Of a stretch of 64,000 bases of DNA, positions 18,020 to 25,672 are shown piece after piece. The stretch is from contig CAXXOK010000002.1 of NCBI GenBank assembly GCA_963664595.2, positions 62,001 to 126,000 of the forward strand, in the 5' to 3' direction. Below the pieces are notes generated by a model that did not search any database, was not told the origin of the DNA, and saw only the letters and a list, made by a program, of their open reading frames with translations. Every line of letters starts with the position of its first letter. The stretch's first letter is position 1. Position numbers and translations under genes: made by a program. The DNA is from CAXXOK01 sp963664595 (GTDB lineage: Bacteria > Bacillota > Clostridia > Christensenellales > Aristaeellaceae).

Positions 18020-20565
18020 TTCATCCTTTGCGAAACAAAAAATCCATCCTTCTGATCGCCGTTGTGCTCGCCTTTGTTCTCTGCGGCTTATTCCAGTCGC
18101 AGGCCGCAGCGGCGGATCAGCTGCGGGTACCCAAGATCATCTCTATTGTTTATGATGATTCGTCATCCATGAGCAGCGGCAGCGGGCAGCTGGGCAAGGC
18201 GGGATACGCCAACTATGCCGTGAAGGTTTTCTTGTCCCTGCTGGATACGGACGACATCGTCTATGTTATCTTCATGAGCAATCCGTTTGCTGCTTATAAG
18301 CTGGATATGCAGTACGGGCAGGCACAGGCAATCGCTCAGATGAACAGCCTGATCGGCCAGAGCATGACCCCTTTCCAGGCCGTTGCCACCGCCATGGACG
18401 CGCTGAAAAGCGTTCCGTCTTCCGATGTTTCCGTTAATTACTGGCTTGTTGTTTTCACAGACGGCGCGTTTCAGGATATGCGCGTCTCCGGTATGGAGAG
18501 CGAGCTGAGCAGCTTCCTCCACACGTCCATGCCCAATGGCACGCTCCCGCAGGGCTGTTTTGTGTCCATCGGAGCAGACGCGCAGCGTCCGGAAACCGCC
18601 ATCGACGGGCTGAGCCTCTACCCCGCCAGCGGCGCCATTACAAAGAACGAGGATATTCTGCAGGTCATGCGCTCGATGGCCGACCGTATCAGCGGCCGCG
18701 TGAAGCTGGGAGACCAGAGCATCACAGCCAGCGGCAATACGGTGACGTTTACCACGGATCTGCCCTGCTTTTCCTTTGCGTTTTTGCAGCAGCTGGACCT
18801 GTATCCCTGGACCGCTCTGACCGATTCGGCCGGAAAACAGCTTACGGGCAGCTTTGTACAGATCGAAACCGCCAGTATGCTGGAAAGCATTTCCGGCTGG
18901 GCCAGCAAGGTAGTGCCCGAAGCCGATCAGGTGCTCCCGGCCGGAACCTATACCCTGACCTTCCGGGAGCCTCCGCAGGACCTGGTGATCATGATCGAAC
19001 CGGCGCTGGTGCTGGATTTGAATGTGACGGCCGCTGGAACGGAGGACAGCGATTCCTTTGCCATTTTCAGTGCTGGAAAGGTGGATGTGAAGGGGTTCCT
19101 GCATTTCTGGCATGAAACCGATCCCATTGAGGACAGCCTTCTGCCGTCCAATACCGCCTATTCCCTGAAGGCGACGCAAAACGGGCAAACGGTACGGGAG
19201 GACCAAAGCGCTTCCATGACGCTGAGCGCGGTGGATGTGGCTGCGGAGACCCTGTTTACCGGCACGGTGGAGCTGCCCAATATCGGCGTTGTGACCGCCA
19301 ACCGCAAAATATCGCTTCCCGCGTATACGCTCCAATTGCAGCAGGAGGGCAGCGCTACCTATCCGCTCAATGAGCTGGTCGGCAGCAACCGCGGGCTGAC
19401 CGTGACCATCCTGCGCGACGGGGTGCCTCTGGACGCGGCTGATGCCGCGGCGCTTTCGCTGGTGGTGGAGACGGACGCGCCCCATACCGTAACCCGGCAA
19501 AGCGACGGAACCTTCCGGATTCTCCCCCAGCTGGACCGCCTTCGGCCCCTGTCGGCTTACGGGGAGCTGCCCATTACCATAACGCTGGAAAGCGCGGGCG
19601 GCAGCATCACGCCCTCCGTTGCCAGCTGGACCTTCCTTCCACCCGACATACAGGTACATGCGTCCCTGCTTGGCACAAACACTGTCGCCCGCACGATGCT
19701 GCGCGGCAGCGCGGGGCTGCTTACGGACGCACAAAGCCTTTCAGACCTTGCCGCAGCCTCACAGGAGCATGTGATCGCCGCGTTTACCGTTTCCGTAAAC
19801 GGCCAACAGCTTACCGGCGACGAGCTGGCGGATTGGCAGCCGATCACCATTACGCTGTCGGAAAACCTGTTCAGCCGCTATGCCTGCGGAACAAAGTCCC
19901 TGGCCGACGGAACCCTGCTGGCCGTGCCCTGCTATGTAACACCGGGGCTGATGGCCTCGGATCTCCTGCAATGGACGGACAGCTGGCATCTGCCCCCGCT
20001 ATCGGGTAGTGTTACCTGCACCGTGATGAACAACTCCTCCGCATCGCAGGCCTTTACGATTGTGATGGAGCCCTGGTATCTTCTCGTGCTGAATATCGTG
20101 CTTCCCCTTCTGATTTTCGTATGGCTTCTGGGCTATGTTTTCAAGCGCCGTTTCCCGCGCAAGGCCGCGGTACGCTGGATCCCCTTCCAACGCTCCAACG
20201 GACGCTATCTGTCCAGTGCGGAATCCTGGCGCGAGGAATCGCTTCGCAGGGTAAACTTCTGGTCATTTATCCCCTATGCCACTTCGCGCGCAAAAGTCGG
20301 CGGCTTGAAGTTTTTTGCCGGTACGCCGGGTTCCGTGCTCATTCCGCTGGCATCGCTGCCCGCGAAAAGCCAGTTGATTGCCAAAAAGAACTGCTCGCAG
20401 CGCGGTGTTTTCTCCTGTGATCCCGAAGATAAGGAACTGCGCCCGGTGTACCTTCGCGATTTTGAGGTGAGCAAAAACCACCGGTGTGCGCTTGCCGACA
20501 ACGACATTCTGCTGTTCACCGGGGACGGCCGCAGCGGCCGCGCCTTCAGCTACACGCGGGACTAA
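18016..20565 (+). CDS. Membrane-anchored vWA domain surface protein
   Basis: The 849-aa product has a signal peptide (residues 8-34, ending AAAADQ). A vWA domain follows with a complete MIDAS: D47-x-S49-x-S51 in YDDSSSM, a threonine near 118 (MTPFQA) and D149 in FTDGAF. After about 450 residues of beta-sandwich-like extracellular modules there is a transmembrane helix at about 690-712 (LLVLNIVLPLLIFVWLL) and a basic cytoplasmic tail of about 135 residues. It starts within the stop codon of the MIDAS-less relative, so the two should be made in similar amounts and may form a pair. This is the third protein in the locus with the order signal, vWA-like head, beta stalk, one helix, tail. Confidence 0.85.
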   Translation: MIHPLRNKKSILLIAVVLAFVLCGLFQSQAAAADQLRVPKIISIVYDDSSSMSSGSGQLGKAGYANYAVKVFLSLLDTDDIVYVIFMSNPFAAYKLDMQYGQAQAIAQMNSLIGQSMTPFQAVATAMDALKSVPSSDVSVNYWLVVFTDGAFQDMRVSGMESELSSFLHTSMPNGTLPQGCFVSIGADAQRPETAIDGLSLYPASGAITKNEDILQVMRSMADRISGRVKLGDQSITASGNTVTFTTDLPCFSFAFLQQLDLYPWTALTDSAGKQLTGSFVQIETASMLESISGWASKVVPEADQVLPAGTYTLTFREPPQDLVIMIEPALVLDLNVTAAGTEDSDSFAIFSAGKVDVKGFLHFWHETDPIEDSLLPSNTAYSLKATQNGQTVREDQSASMTLSAVDVAAETLFTGTVELPNIGVVTANRKISLPAYTLQLQQEGSATYPLNELVGSNRGLTVTILRDGVPLDAADAAALSLVVETDAPHTVTRQSDGTFRILPQLDRLRPLSAYGELPITITLESAGGSITPSVASWTFLPPDIQVHASLLGTNTVARTMLRGSAGLLTDAQSLSDLAAASQEHVIAAFTVSVNGQQLTGDELADWQPITITLSENLFSRYACGTKSLADGTLLAVPCYVTPGLMASDLLQWTDSWHLPPLSGSVTCTVMNNSSASQAFTIVMEPWYLLVLNIVLPLLIFVWLLGYVFKRRFPRKAAVRWIPFQRSNGRYLSSAESWREESLRRVNFWSFIPYATSRAKVGGLKFFAGTPGSVLIPLASLPAKSQLIAKKNCSQRGVFSCDPEDKELRPVYLRDFEVSKNHRCALADNDILLFTGDGRSGRAFSYTRD

Positions 20566-20584
20566 GGTAAGCAGGTACAATGCC

Positions 20585-22465
20585 ATGAGCCAGTATTCGC
20601 GTCCCCGGACGCCGCCCCACCATATGCCGCCCAAAACAGATACAGCCATCCGGCCGCCCGCCCCAAAGCCAAAGCGCACGGCCGCGCTTTGGCTTTGGCC
20701 GGTCATCATTCTGCTGGCCGCCGCCGCTGTTTTTCTCACGCTATATCAGCCCGGCCCGCTTGAAATCCTCCCCTCGCAAATCCAATCTGAGATCGGCACA
20801 ACCGGCGCGCTGTACTGCCGCGTCTCCGGATGGGAGGAGCAGACCCCTGCTCTGTGCGGTGTTTTCTATGTCTCAGAGAATAAGGCGGTCTCCGCCCAGT
20901 CGCTGCCCCCGCTGCAAAACGAAGCCCTTGCATGGGTTTTCACGCCCATGTCGCCGCAGGAACCAGCGGAGGACGGGGTTTATATTCCCTATGCACTGTT
21001 TGGTCATACCCTCCTTTTGGGGGATGCCGTACCGGCTGCCAGCCTGAGCGGCGCGGCCGCAATGCCTCCGATGCAAACGGTACCCGTTGCGCTAAGCACA
21101 GCGGTCCCGAAGGATACCGATCCGGTTTTCACCCAAACACCAACCCTTGCCGCCACACGCACGGCGGAGCCGACCGCCGTTTTCACACCGTTACCCACTT
21201 TGCCCCATACGCAGGCGACATTCCCCACAGATTCCGCAAATACCCCGTCGCCCTCGCCCACGGCTGCTCCCACTGCCGCACCAACATCCACGCCAACCGT
21301 CATCCCCACGCTTACCCCAACACCCACCGTTACACCTACAGCTACCCCCGCCCCCACGTTTACCCCCACGCCCACACCTTTAGCCGCTATCAGCGCCGCA
21401 ATCCCGGCTTCGGATACGTTTGCCCTGTATCCGGTCGATACCCGGTATTTTTACCAGCAGCTTACCCCTGCGCAGCAGCAGGTATTTGCCCGCGTATATG
21501 ACGGCGCCATGGGGTTTGAATCCCCCATCGACCTGGATATGCAATGCACGGGGGCCGATCTGGAGCAGGTAATGTACGTGATTATGTACGATTGTCCGGA
21601 GCTTTTCCAGATCGGCAGTCATTACCAGTACCGCAGCTCCTCGCAGGCCATCGCCGTCAACGTTACGCTGTCCTATCAGATGACGGAGGCCGAGTATCAG
21701 GACCGGCTGACCCGCACGCTGGCCATGATTGACGACATGCAAACGCTCCCGGATTTCGGCGCGACCGATTACGATCACCAGCTGACCATCTACCGCCGGA
21801 TCAAGGCCATCTGCACCTACGACCTGGAAAAACCGTTCTGCGAGTGCGCCTTTTCCCCGTACCTGAACGGCTACGCCAAGTGCGACGGCTATTCCCTCGC
21901 GCTGATGCTCGCGCTCCGGTACTATGGCATCCCCAGCGCTCTGGTATCCGGCGATGCCGAGGATCCGACCGATCCCACGCTGCCCGGCGCGCACAGCTGG
22001 AATTATGTGCAAATCGGCGGAGCCTGGTACCAGTGCGACATCACCTGGGACGATATCAACCTGGGAACCACCGCTTCCGACCTGCTCGATTATTTGCCGT
22101 ACTTCAACCTGACCGATGAGAAAATGCTCCGGACCCGCACCATCTACCCGGAGGACAGCACGTGGAACCTCCCGGTGTGCGACAGCAAGGAAGCCAACTT
22201 CTATGTGCGTCAGGGTTTCGTACTCCCTGCGGGCGCGGATCTGGAAAGTGCGCTTTTCGACCGCTTCACGCAGGTTCATCAGCAGCAGAAAACAGAGTTC
22301 CCGATCCTGTTTGAAAGCGAAGCGGATTATACGCAGGTCAGAGATCAACAGTACGATCTTCTGCGCCAGTGGCGGGATGGCGCCGCGCGGCTGCGAACCT
22401 GGTACTATGTGCTGGACGACGACGAATGGCTGCTCTACTTCTACGGCATCCGTTTCACCCAATAA
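20585..22465 (+). CDS. Membrane-anchored transglutaminase-like (cysteine protease fold) enzyme
   Basis: The 626-aa product starts at the ATG 19 bases after the previous stop. A short Pro-rich cytoplasmic head is followed by a transmembrane helix at about 38-56 (ALWLWPVIILLAAAAVFL), so the bulk is outside the cell. A Thr/Pro repeat stalk (PTxTPT-like) spans roughly 183-268. The C-terminal domain carries a transglutaminase-like triad: C433 in YAKCDGYS, H470 in GAHSWN and D485 in QCDITWDD. Bacterial members of this superfamily cross-link, cleave or modify peptides. As the last gene of the operon it may process or cross-link the vWA surface proteins or the cell wall; the reaction cannot be told from sequence. 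Confidence 0.83.
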   Translation: MSQYSRPRTPPHHMPPKTDTAIRPPAPKPKRTAALWLWPVIILLAAAAVFLTLYQPGPLEILPSQIQSEIGTTGALYCRVSGWEEQTPALCGVFYVSENKAVSAQSLPPLQNEALAWVFTPMSPQEPAEDGVYIPYALFGHTLLLGDAVPAASLSGAAAMPPMQTVPVALSTAVPKDTDPVFTQTPTLAATRTAEPTAVFTPLPTLPHTQATFPTDSANTPSPSPTAAPTAAPTSTPTVIPTLTPTPTVTPTATPAPTFTPTPTPLAAISAAIPASDTFALYPVDTRYFYQQLTPAQQQVFARVYDGAMGFESPIDLDMQCTGADLEQVMYVIMYDCPELFQIGSHYQYRSSSQAIAVNVTLSYQMTEAEYQDRLTRTLAMIDDMQTLPDFGATDYDHQLTIYRRIKAICTYDLEKPFCECAFSPYLNGYAKCDGYSLALMLALRYYGIPSALVSGDAEDPTDPTLPGAHSWNYVQIGGAWYQCDITWDDINLGTTASDLLDYLPYFNLTDEKMLRTRTIYPEDSTWNLPVCDSKEANFYVRQGFVLPAGADLESALFDRFTQVHQQQKTEFPILFESEADYTQVRDQQYDLLRQWRDGAARLRTWYYVLDDDEWLLYFYGIRFTQ

Positions 22466-22604
22466 CGGGCACATGGCCGTATCGGCCCGGGATGCCGCCA
22501 GCCGCTGACAATCTGCATCATTCTTTCTTTGCATTCTCCCGCTTTGTTCATGATGTATGGTAACCCTACGCAAAGAAATTTTTGAAGGTATGCTAAAAGA
22601 CAGT

Positions 22605-22630
22605 ATTTTCTCTTCTTTATGTGGTATAAT
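22605..22630 (+). promoter_or_regulatory. Extended -10 promoter of the zinc-ribbon gene
   Basis: The motif TGGTATAAT (22622-22630) is an extended -10 box. A good -35 is not seen, which is usual for extended -10 promoters. It lies about 125 bases before the ATG at 22756, leaving a structured leader. Confidence 0.5.
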
Positions 22631-22667
22631 ACAAATCCCATCAATATCATGCAGATGTTCTTCCGGG

Positions 22668-22735
22668 TTTTACCCAATCGATTGGAAGCCACTTCGGAGC
22701 TACTGTAGAAAATGAGAATCCAATCGATGGGAAAA
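22668..22735 (+). promoter_or_regulatory. Inverted repeat in the 5' leader of the zinc-ribbon gene
   Basis: The arm at 22668-22685 (TTTACCCAATCGATTGGA) pairs with 22719-22735 (TCCAATCGATGGGAAAA), giving a ~15-bp stem around a 33-base loop. The left arm contains a perfect CCAATCGATTGG palindrome. It lies between the -10 box and the ribosome site AGGAGG, so it could act as an operator on DNA or as a leader hairpin in RNA. Confidence 0.45.
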
Positions 22736-22755
22736 TGAATAGGAGGTACATCTTA

Positions 22756-23073
22756 ATGTACAATGACAAAACGCTCACCTGCCGTGATTGCGGCGCCGAA
22801 TTCACCTTTACCGCTTCAGAGCAAGCCTTCTTTGCCGAAAAAGGCTTTACTAACGAACCCGGCCGCTGCCCCGCCTGCAGATCAGACCGTCGCAGCTCAG
22901 GAAATCGTAACTCGGGAGGTTCCCGTGGCGGATATAACGGAAACCGCCAGATGTACGACGTTGTTTGTGCCGAGTGCGGCAAGAACACGCAGGTTCCTTT
23001 CCAGCCGAGCAACGATCGTCCTGTATACTGCTCTGATTGCTTCAAAAACCACAATACCCGCGACAGGTATTAA
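22756..23073 (+). CDS. Small zinc-ribbon protein
   Basis: The 105-aa product starts at the ATG following AGGAGG, not at the ATG seven codons earlier, which precedes that ribosome site. It has two zinc ribbons. The first is formed by CRDC near residues 9-12 and CPAC about 32 residues later. The second is formed by CAEC near 72-75 and CSDC about 20 residues later. A Gly/Arg/Asn-rich linker separates them. This matches a widespread group of small bacterial zinc-ribbon proteins of unknown role, possibly nucleic-acid binding. It has its own promoter and terminator and is not part of the operon before it. Confidence 0.82.
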   Translation: MYNDKTLTCRDCGAEFTFTASEQAFFAEKGFTNEPGRCPACRSDRRSSGNRNSGGSRGGYNGNRQMYDVVCAECGKNTQVPFQPSNDRPVYCSDCFKNHNTRDRY

Positions 23074-23188
23074 ACAACAATCCGCACAATCTCTTTCCTT
23101 CAGCCTGTCGGCGGTATGCACATACCGTTCATGTAATCAGTTGAGGGTTTGAGGCAAAGACAAACCAATAACACATTATCATGTGTAA

Positions 23189-23221
23189 CCCCGGCAGGCT
23201 ATTGCTTGCTGGGATTTTTTT
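23189..23221 (+). terminator. Rho-independent terminator of the zinc-ribbon gene
   Basis: A ten-base stem (CCCGGCAGGC with GCTTGCTGGG, two mismatches) with a TATT loop is followed by seven Ts. It lies ~115 bases after the stop codon. Confidence 0.85.
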
Positions 23222-23320
23222 ACCCTTATTTAACCCATCCCCTTTTGTCGGAGGAGGGTTATATCGCTCTGGAACAGGTTAAATGTACTATGGCAAAAAA
23301 TAATAACCGCTTGATAATTT

Positions 23321-24657
23321 GATAGCGTACAATAAAGGTTGCAATTTAGGAAAAGAGAGATGGAAAAACCATTAGGGCTCCGAAAGAATGAATTGAGAGA
23401 TACATTCGAAAGGAGAACCCCTAATGGCACAAGGAAAGCGTACCATAAACCTGACGGAATTACTACTGGAATGCATGGGGAAACCCGACCCAATGCTCAA
23501 TATGCTGAAGTGGCTCTGCGATCAGCTCATGGAGGCAGAGATATCCGGGCAGTTGGGAGCGGAAAAGAACGAACGCAGCGAAGGGCGCGGAGGGTATCGC
23601 AGCGGCTACCGGCCCAGAAGGCTGGATACACGGATGGGAACAATGTACCTGCTCATACCCAAAGCCAGAAACGGCGGGTACATCCCGTTTTTCATCACCG
23701 AACGCAAACGAAGCGAAGCAGCCCTGATTGAGGTGGTGCAGGAAGCGTTTGTGCAGGGCGTGTCCACGCGCAAGATCGAAAAATTGGCCAAGCGACTGGG
23801 GATAGAAAACCTGTCGCACAGCCAGGTAAGCGTCATGACGAAGGGGCTCAACGAGCAAGTGGAAGCTTTCCGCAATCGATCTTTGTCCGACACACGCTAT
23901 CCTGTGCTATGGGTGGATGCACTGTATGAGAAGGTGCGTTTCAACGGGAAGGTCGTGAGTATGGCGATCCTGATCGTATGCGGCGTGAACACGCAGGGAA
24001 AACGTGAAGTGCTGGCCGTTGAGCCGATGCTGGAGGAATCCACCAGCAGCTATAAGCATCTGTTCACGCAGTTGAAGATCCGTGGATTGGAAACGCCTGC
24101 ACTGGTCGTATCGGACGCGAATGCCGGGTTAATCCGCGCCATCCGGGAAAGCTTTCCCGGTGCGTCATGGCAACGATGCAAGGTGCATTTCATGCGGGAT
24201 ATCCTCGCCCATGTATCGCACAAAGAAAAGGACACCTTTGCCAAACATCTCAAGGAAATCTGGCTGGTGTCAAGCGCTGCGCTGGCGAGGCAACGGGCTG
24301 AAGAATTAGCGGAAACTTACGAAAAGCGCTTTCCCAAGGCCATTGAAACGCTGGACAATGGGTTGGAGGATTCCCTGTCCTTCTATGGCTTTCCGGATTT
24401 GGACGCGCGCAGGATCGCTTCGACCAATATGCTGGAACGGCTTAACAAGGAAATCCGGCGGCGAACACGCGTTGTCGGGATCTTCCCCAATCAGGAATCG
24501 TATGTGCGGCTCGTGACGACCTACCTGATCGAATACGCTGAGGACTGGTCGGTTTCCCGCGCCTACCTCAGCGAGCAATCCCTGCAGGGATTGCTCGGCA
24601 AAGCCGCTTGATGCATCGTTCGGAGCCCTGAAATTGCAACCTTTTCTTGACACTAGC
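23321..24657 (+). mobile_element. Complete IS256-family insertion sequence
   Basis: The element is 1337 bp. Its ends are imperfect inverted repeats of about 27 bp: the left end starts GATAGCGTACAATAAAGG and continues GTTGCAATTT, and the right end read inward starts GCTAGTGTCAAGAAAAGG with the same continuation. It is flanked by a perfect 8-bp direct repeat GATAATTT (23313-23320 and 24658-24665), the target duplication expected for this family. One intact transposase fills it. Removing the element restores a stem-loop, so it inserted into the loop of an older hairpin that looks like a terminator. Confidence 0.93.
23424..24611 (+). CDS. IS256-family transposase
   Basis: The 395-aa DDE transposase is of full family length. 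The catalytic aspartates are visible in WVDALYEKVR and VVSDANAGL, and the catalytic glutamate in TNMLERLNKEIRRRTRVVG, the family signature near the C-terminus. The N-terminal region (MEAEISGQLGAEKNERSEGR) is also typical. The ATG follows AAGGAG. The frame is intact and the ends are recognisable, so the element is probably still active or recently was. Confidence 0.96.
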   Translation: MAQGKRTINLTELLLECMGKPDPMLNMLKWLCDQLMEAEISGQLGAEKNERSEGRGGYRSGYRPRRLDTRMGTMYLLIPKARNGGYIPFFITERKRSEAALIEVVQEAFVQGVSTRKIEKLAKRLGIENLSHSQVSVMTKGLNEQVEAFRNRSLSDTRYPVLWVDALYEKVRFNGKVVSMAILIVCGVNTQGKREVLAVEPMLEESTSSYKHLFTQLKIRGLETPALVVSDANAGLIRAIRESFPGASWQRCKVHFMRDILAHVSHKEKDTFAKHLKEIWLVSSAALARQRAEELAETYEKRFPKAIETLDNGLEDSLSFYGFPDLDARRIASTNMLERLNKEIRRRTRVVGIFPNQESYVRLVTTYLIEYAEDWSVSRAYLSEQSLQGLLGKAA

Positions 24658-24680
24658 GATAATTTCTGTATCAAACGGTT

Positions 24681-24871
24681 ATTGCTTTCAAAAAAGAAGG
24701 GTCCAGGGCTGAAAGTCCTGGTCAGGGTGCAGGGGTGAAACCCTTGCCGGGGATTGGGGTGGAACCCCAAAGGCTTGCGTAACAACAAAGGGGTAAGCGA
24801 GTGAACAGCGCCAAAGGCGCTATGAAGCGAGCGGCGATAACGACCCGAAGAGGTTCTTTGACAGGCTGACC
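24681..24871 (+). repeat. Multi-hairpin repeat, copy A (~190 bp)
   Basis: This copy closely matches the reverse complement of 34081-34267. From the left it contains hairpins CCAGGGCTGAAAGTCCTGG, AGGGGTGAAACCCTT and TTGGGGTGGAACCCCAA, then AGCGCCAAAGGCGCT. The conserved core runs from TCAAAAAAGAAGGG to CTTTGACARGCTGA. On the left it abuts the hairpin broken by the IS256 element, and on the right (24872-24899) lies a second, degenerate copy of that hairpin, 24 of 28 bases alike. It has no coding capacity; a minus-strand open frame across it exists only because of the repeat. Confidence 0.8.
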
Positions 24872-24971
24872 CACTTGGTAATTTCTATATCAAAGGGTTT
24901 TACGGAGCAAAAGTACTATGAACTGATAAAATACACCTACCCACTGGCAAATCACTGGATCTGGTCCCTGG

Positions 24972-25132
24972 GGTAACGATAAATAAAGCGCTTGTGCGAT
25001 GCTGCGTGATGTTTTCGTAAGGCTGGGTTTGCAGAGCCTGAAGTGGTAGCAGCGCATACGTTGAAGGTTCTGTAAACCCGGACTGACCGAATGATAACGC
25101 GCCAGCATGAAGGGATTTTATCAGCGTTTACC
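24972..25132 (+). repeat. ~160-bp palindromic repeat, copy R1
   Basis: This is one of four copies of an imperfect palindrome, with others at 29601, 38445 and 49555. It starts GGTAACGATAAATAAAGCGC and ends TCAGCGTTTACC, so the ends are inverted repeats of each other. The inner stem pairs 25023-25039 (CTGGGTTTGCAGAGCCT) with 25065-25081 (AGGTTCTGTAAACCCGG) around the conserved loop AGTGGTAGCAGCGCATACGT. It lies downstream of the glpQ-like operon and codes for nothing visible. Confidence 0.82.
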
Positions 25133-25524
25133 TTAATTCAATGGCTCATGTATGAGCGCAAAGTATGTGATGAGCAGTAATTTTAGCACGCATCAAATCC
25201 ATAGCCCCAAACCGGATTGCCAGTTTGCTGAAACCGTATATTCCATCGTGCTAATAAATATTTACAGGCAAACAACTTTACTTATACAGCGGCGCTGCTG
25301 TATGCCATGCAGCCAAAGGAAAAGCGAGTAAATATACCATTGCTTGGCAACCAATTTCTGGTGGTTCGCCCGGAGACACAAGCGGCCTTTCGGCTGGCGG
25401 CAGTGCCATTAACCGCACCATTTATATCCAACAAAAGCAGCAAGCAGGTTCTTCCGTCCCATGATTGCCGTTTGATCCGAATTCACATCTTTTGATAGAC
25501 CTATCCTTAACAGCACAACACCAA
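25133..25524. other. Non-coding stretch before the glpQ operon terminator
   Basis: I see no gene here. A 62-codon open frame at 25307-25495 has no ribosome site. Some of it reads like protein (YTAALLYAMQPKEKRVNIP), so it could be a worn remnant, but I cannot name a family. Confidence 0.35.
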
Positions 25525-25555
25525 ACACCCGATATGGCAAGGCCATATCGGGTGT
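25525..25555 (-). terminator. Terminator-like hairpin after the ugp-glpQ operon
   Basis: There is a perfect 14-bp stem (ACACCCGATATGGC and its complement) with a three-base loop. On the minus strand it is followed by TTGGTGTTGTG, which is T-rich but not a clean T-run. It sits ~120 bases after the stop codon of the phosphodiesterase gene. Confidence 0.65.
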
Positions 25556-25672
25556 GAGAAAGCGATTCCATACGGGAAGCAATCGGCAGTTTTCCTAGCG
25601 CCGCCGCCAACAAGCCAACAGCTTGCCAAGCTGTACATACTCCTGGATATAGGCCGTTCAGCTTGTCTCTTT

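Noticed and set aside
18163..19734. 523-codon minus-strand frame opposite the third surface protein
   Set aside because: It is a shadow frame; the + strand reading has a signal peptide, an intact vWA MIDAS and a membrane helix.
24306..24788. Minus-strand frame of 160 codons running from the transposase into repeat A
   Set aside because: Its distinctive peptide comes from the hairpin repeat and recurs at 34085-34597 for the same reason. It is not a gene.
24681..25132. Riboswitch or CRISPR-like array in the repeat-rich intergenic region
   Set aside because: The hairpins are not evenly spaced direct repeats with unique spacers, no cas gene is present, and the sequence does not match a riboswitch core that I know.
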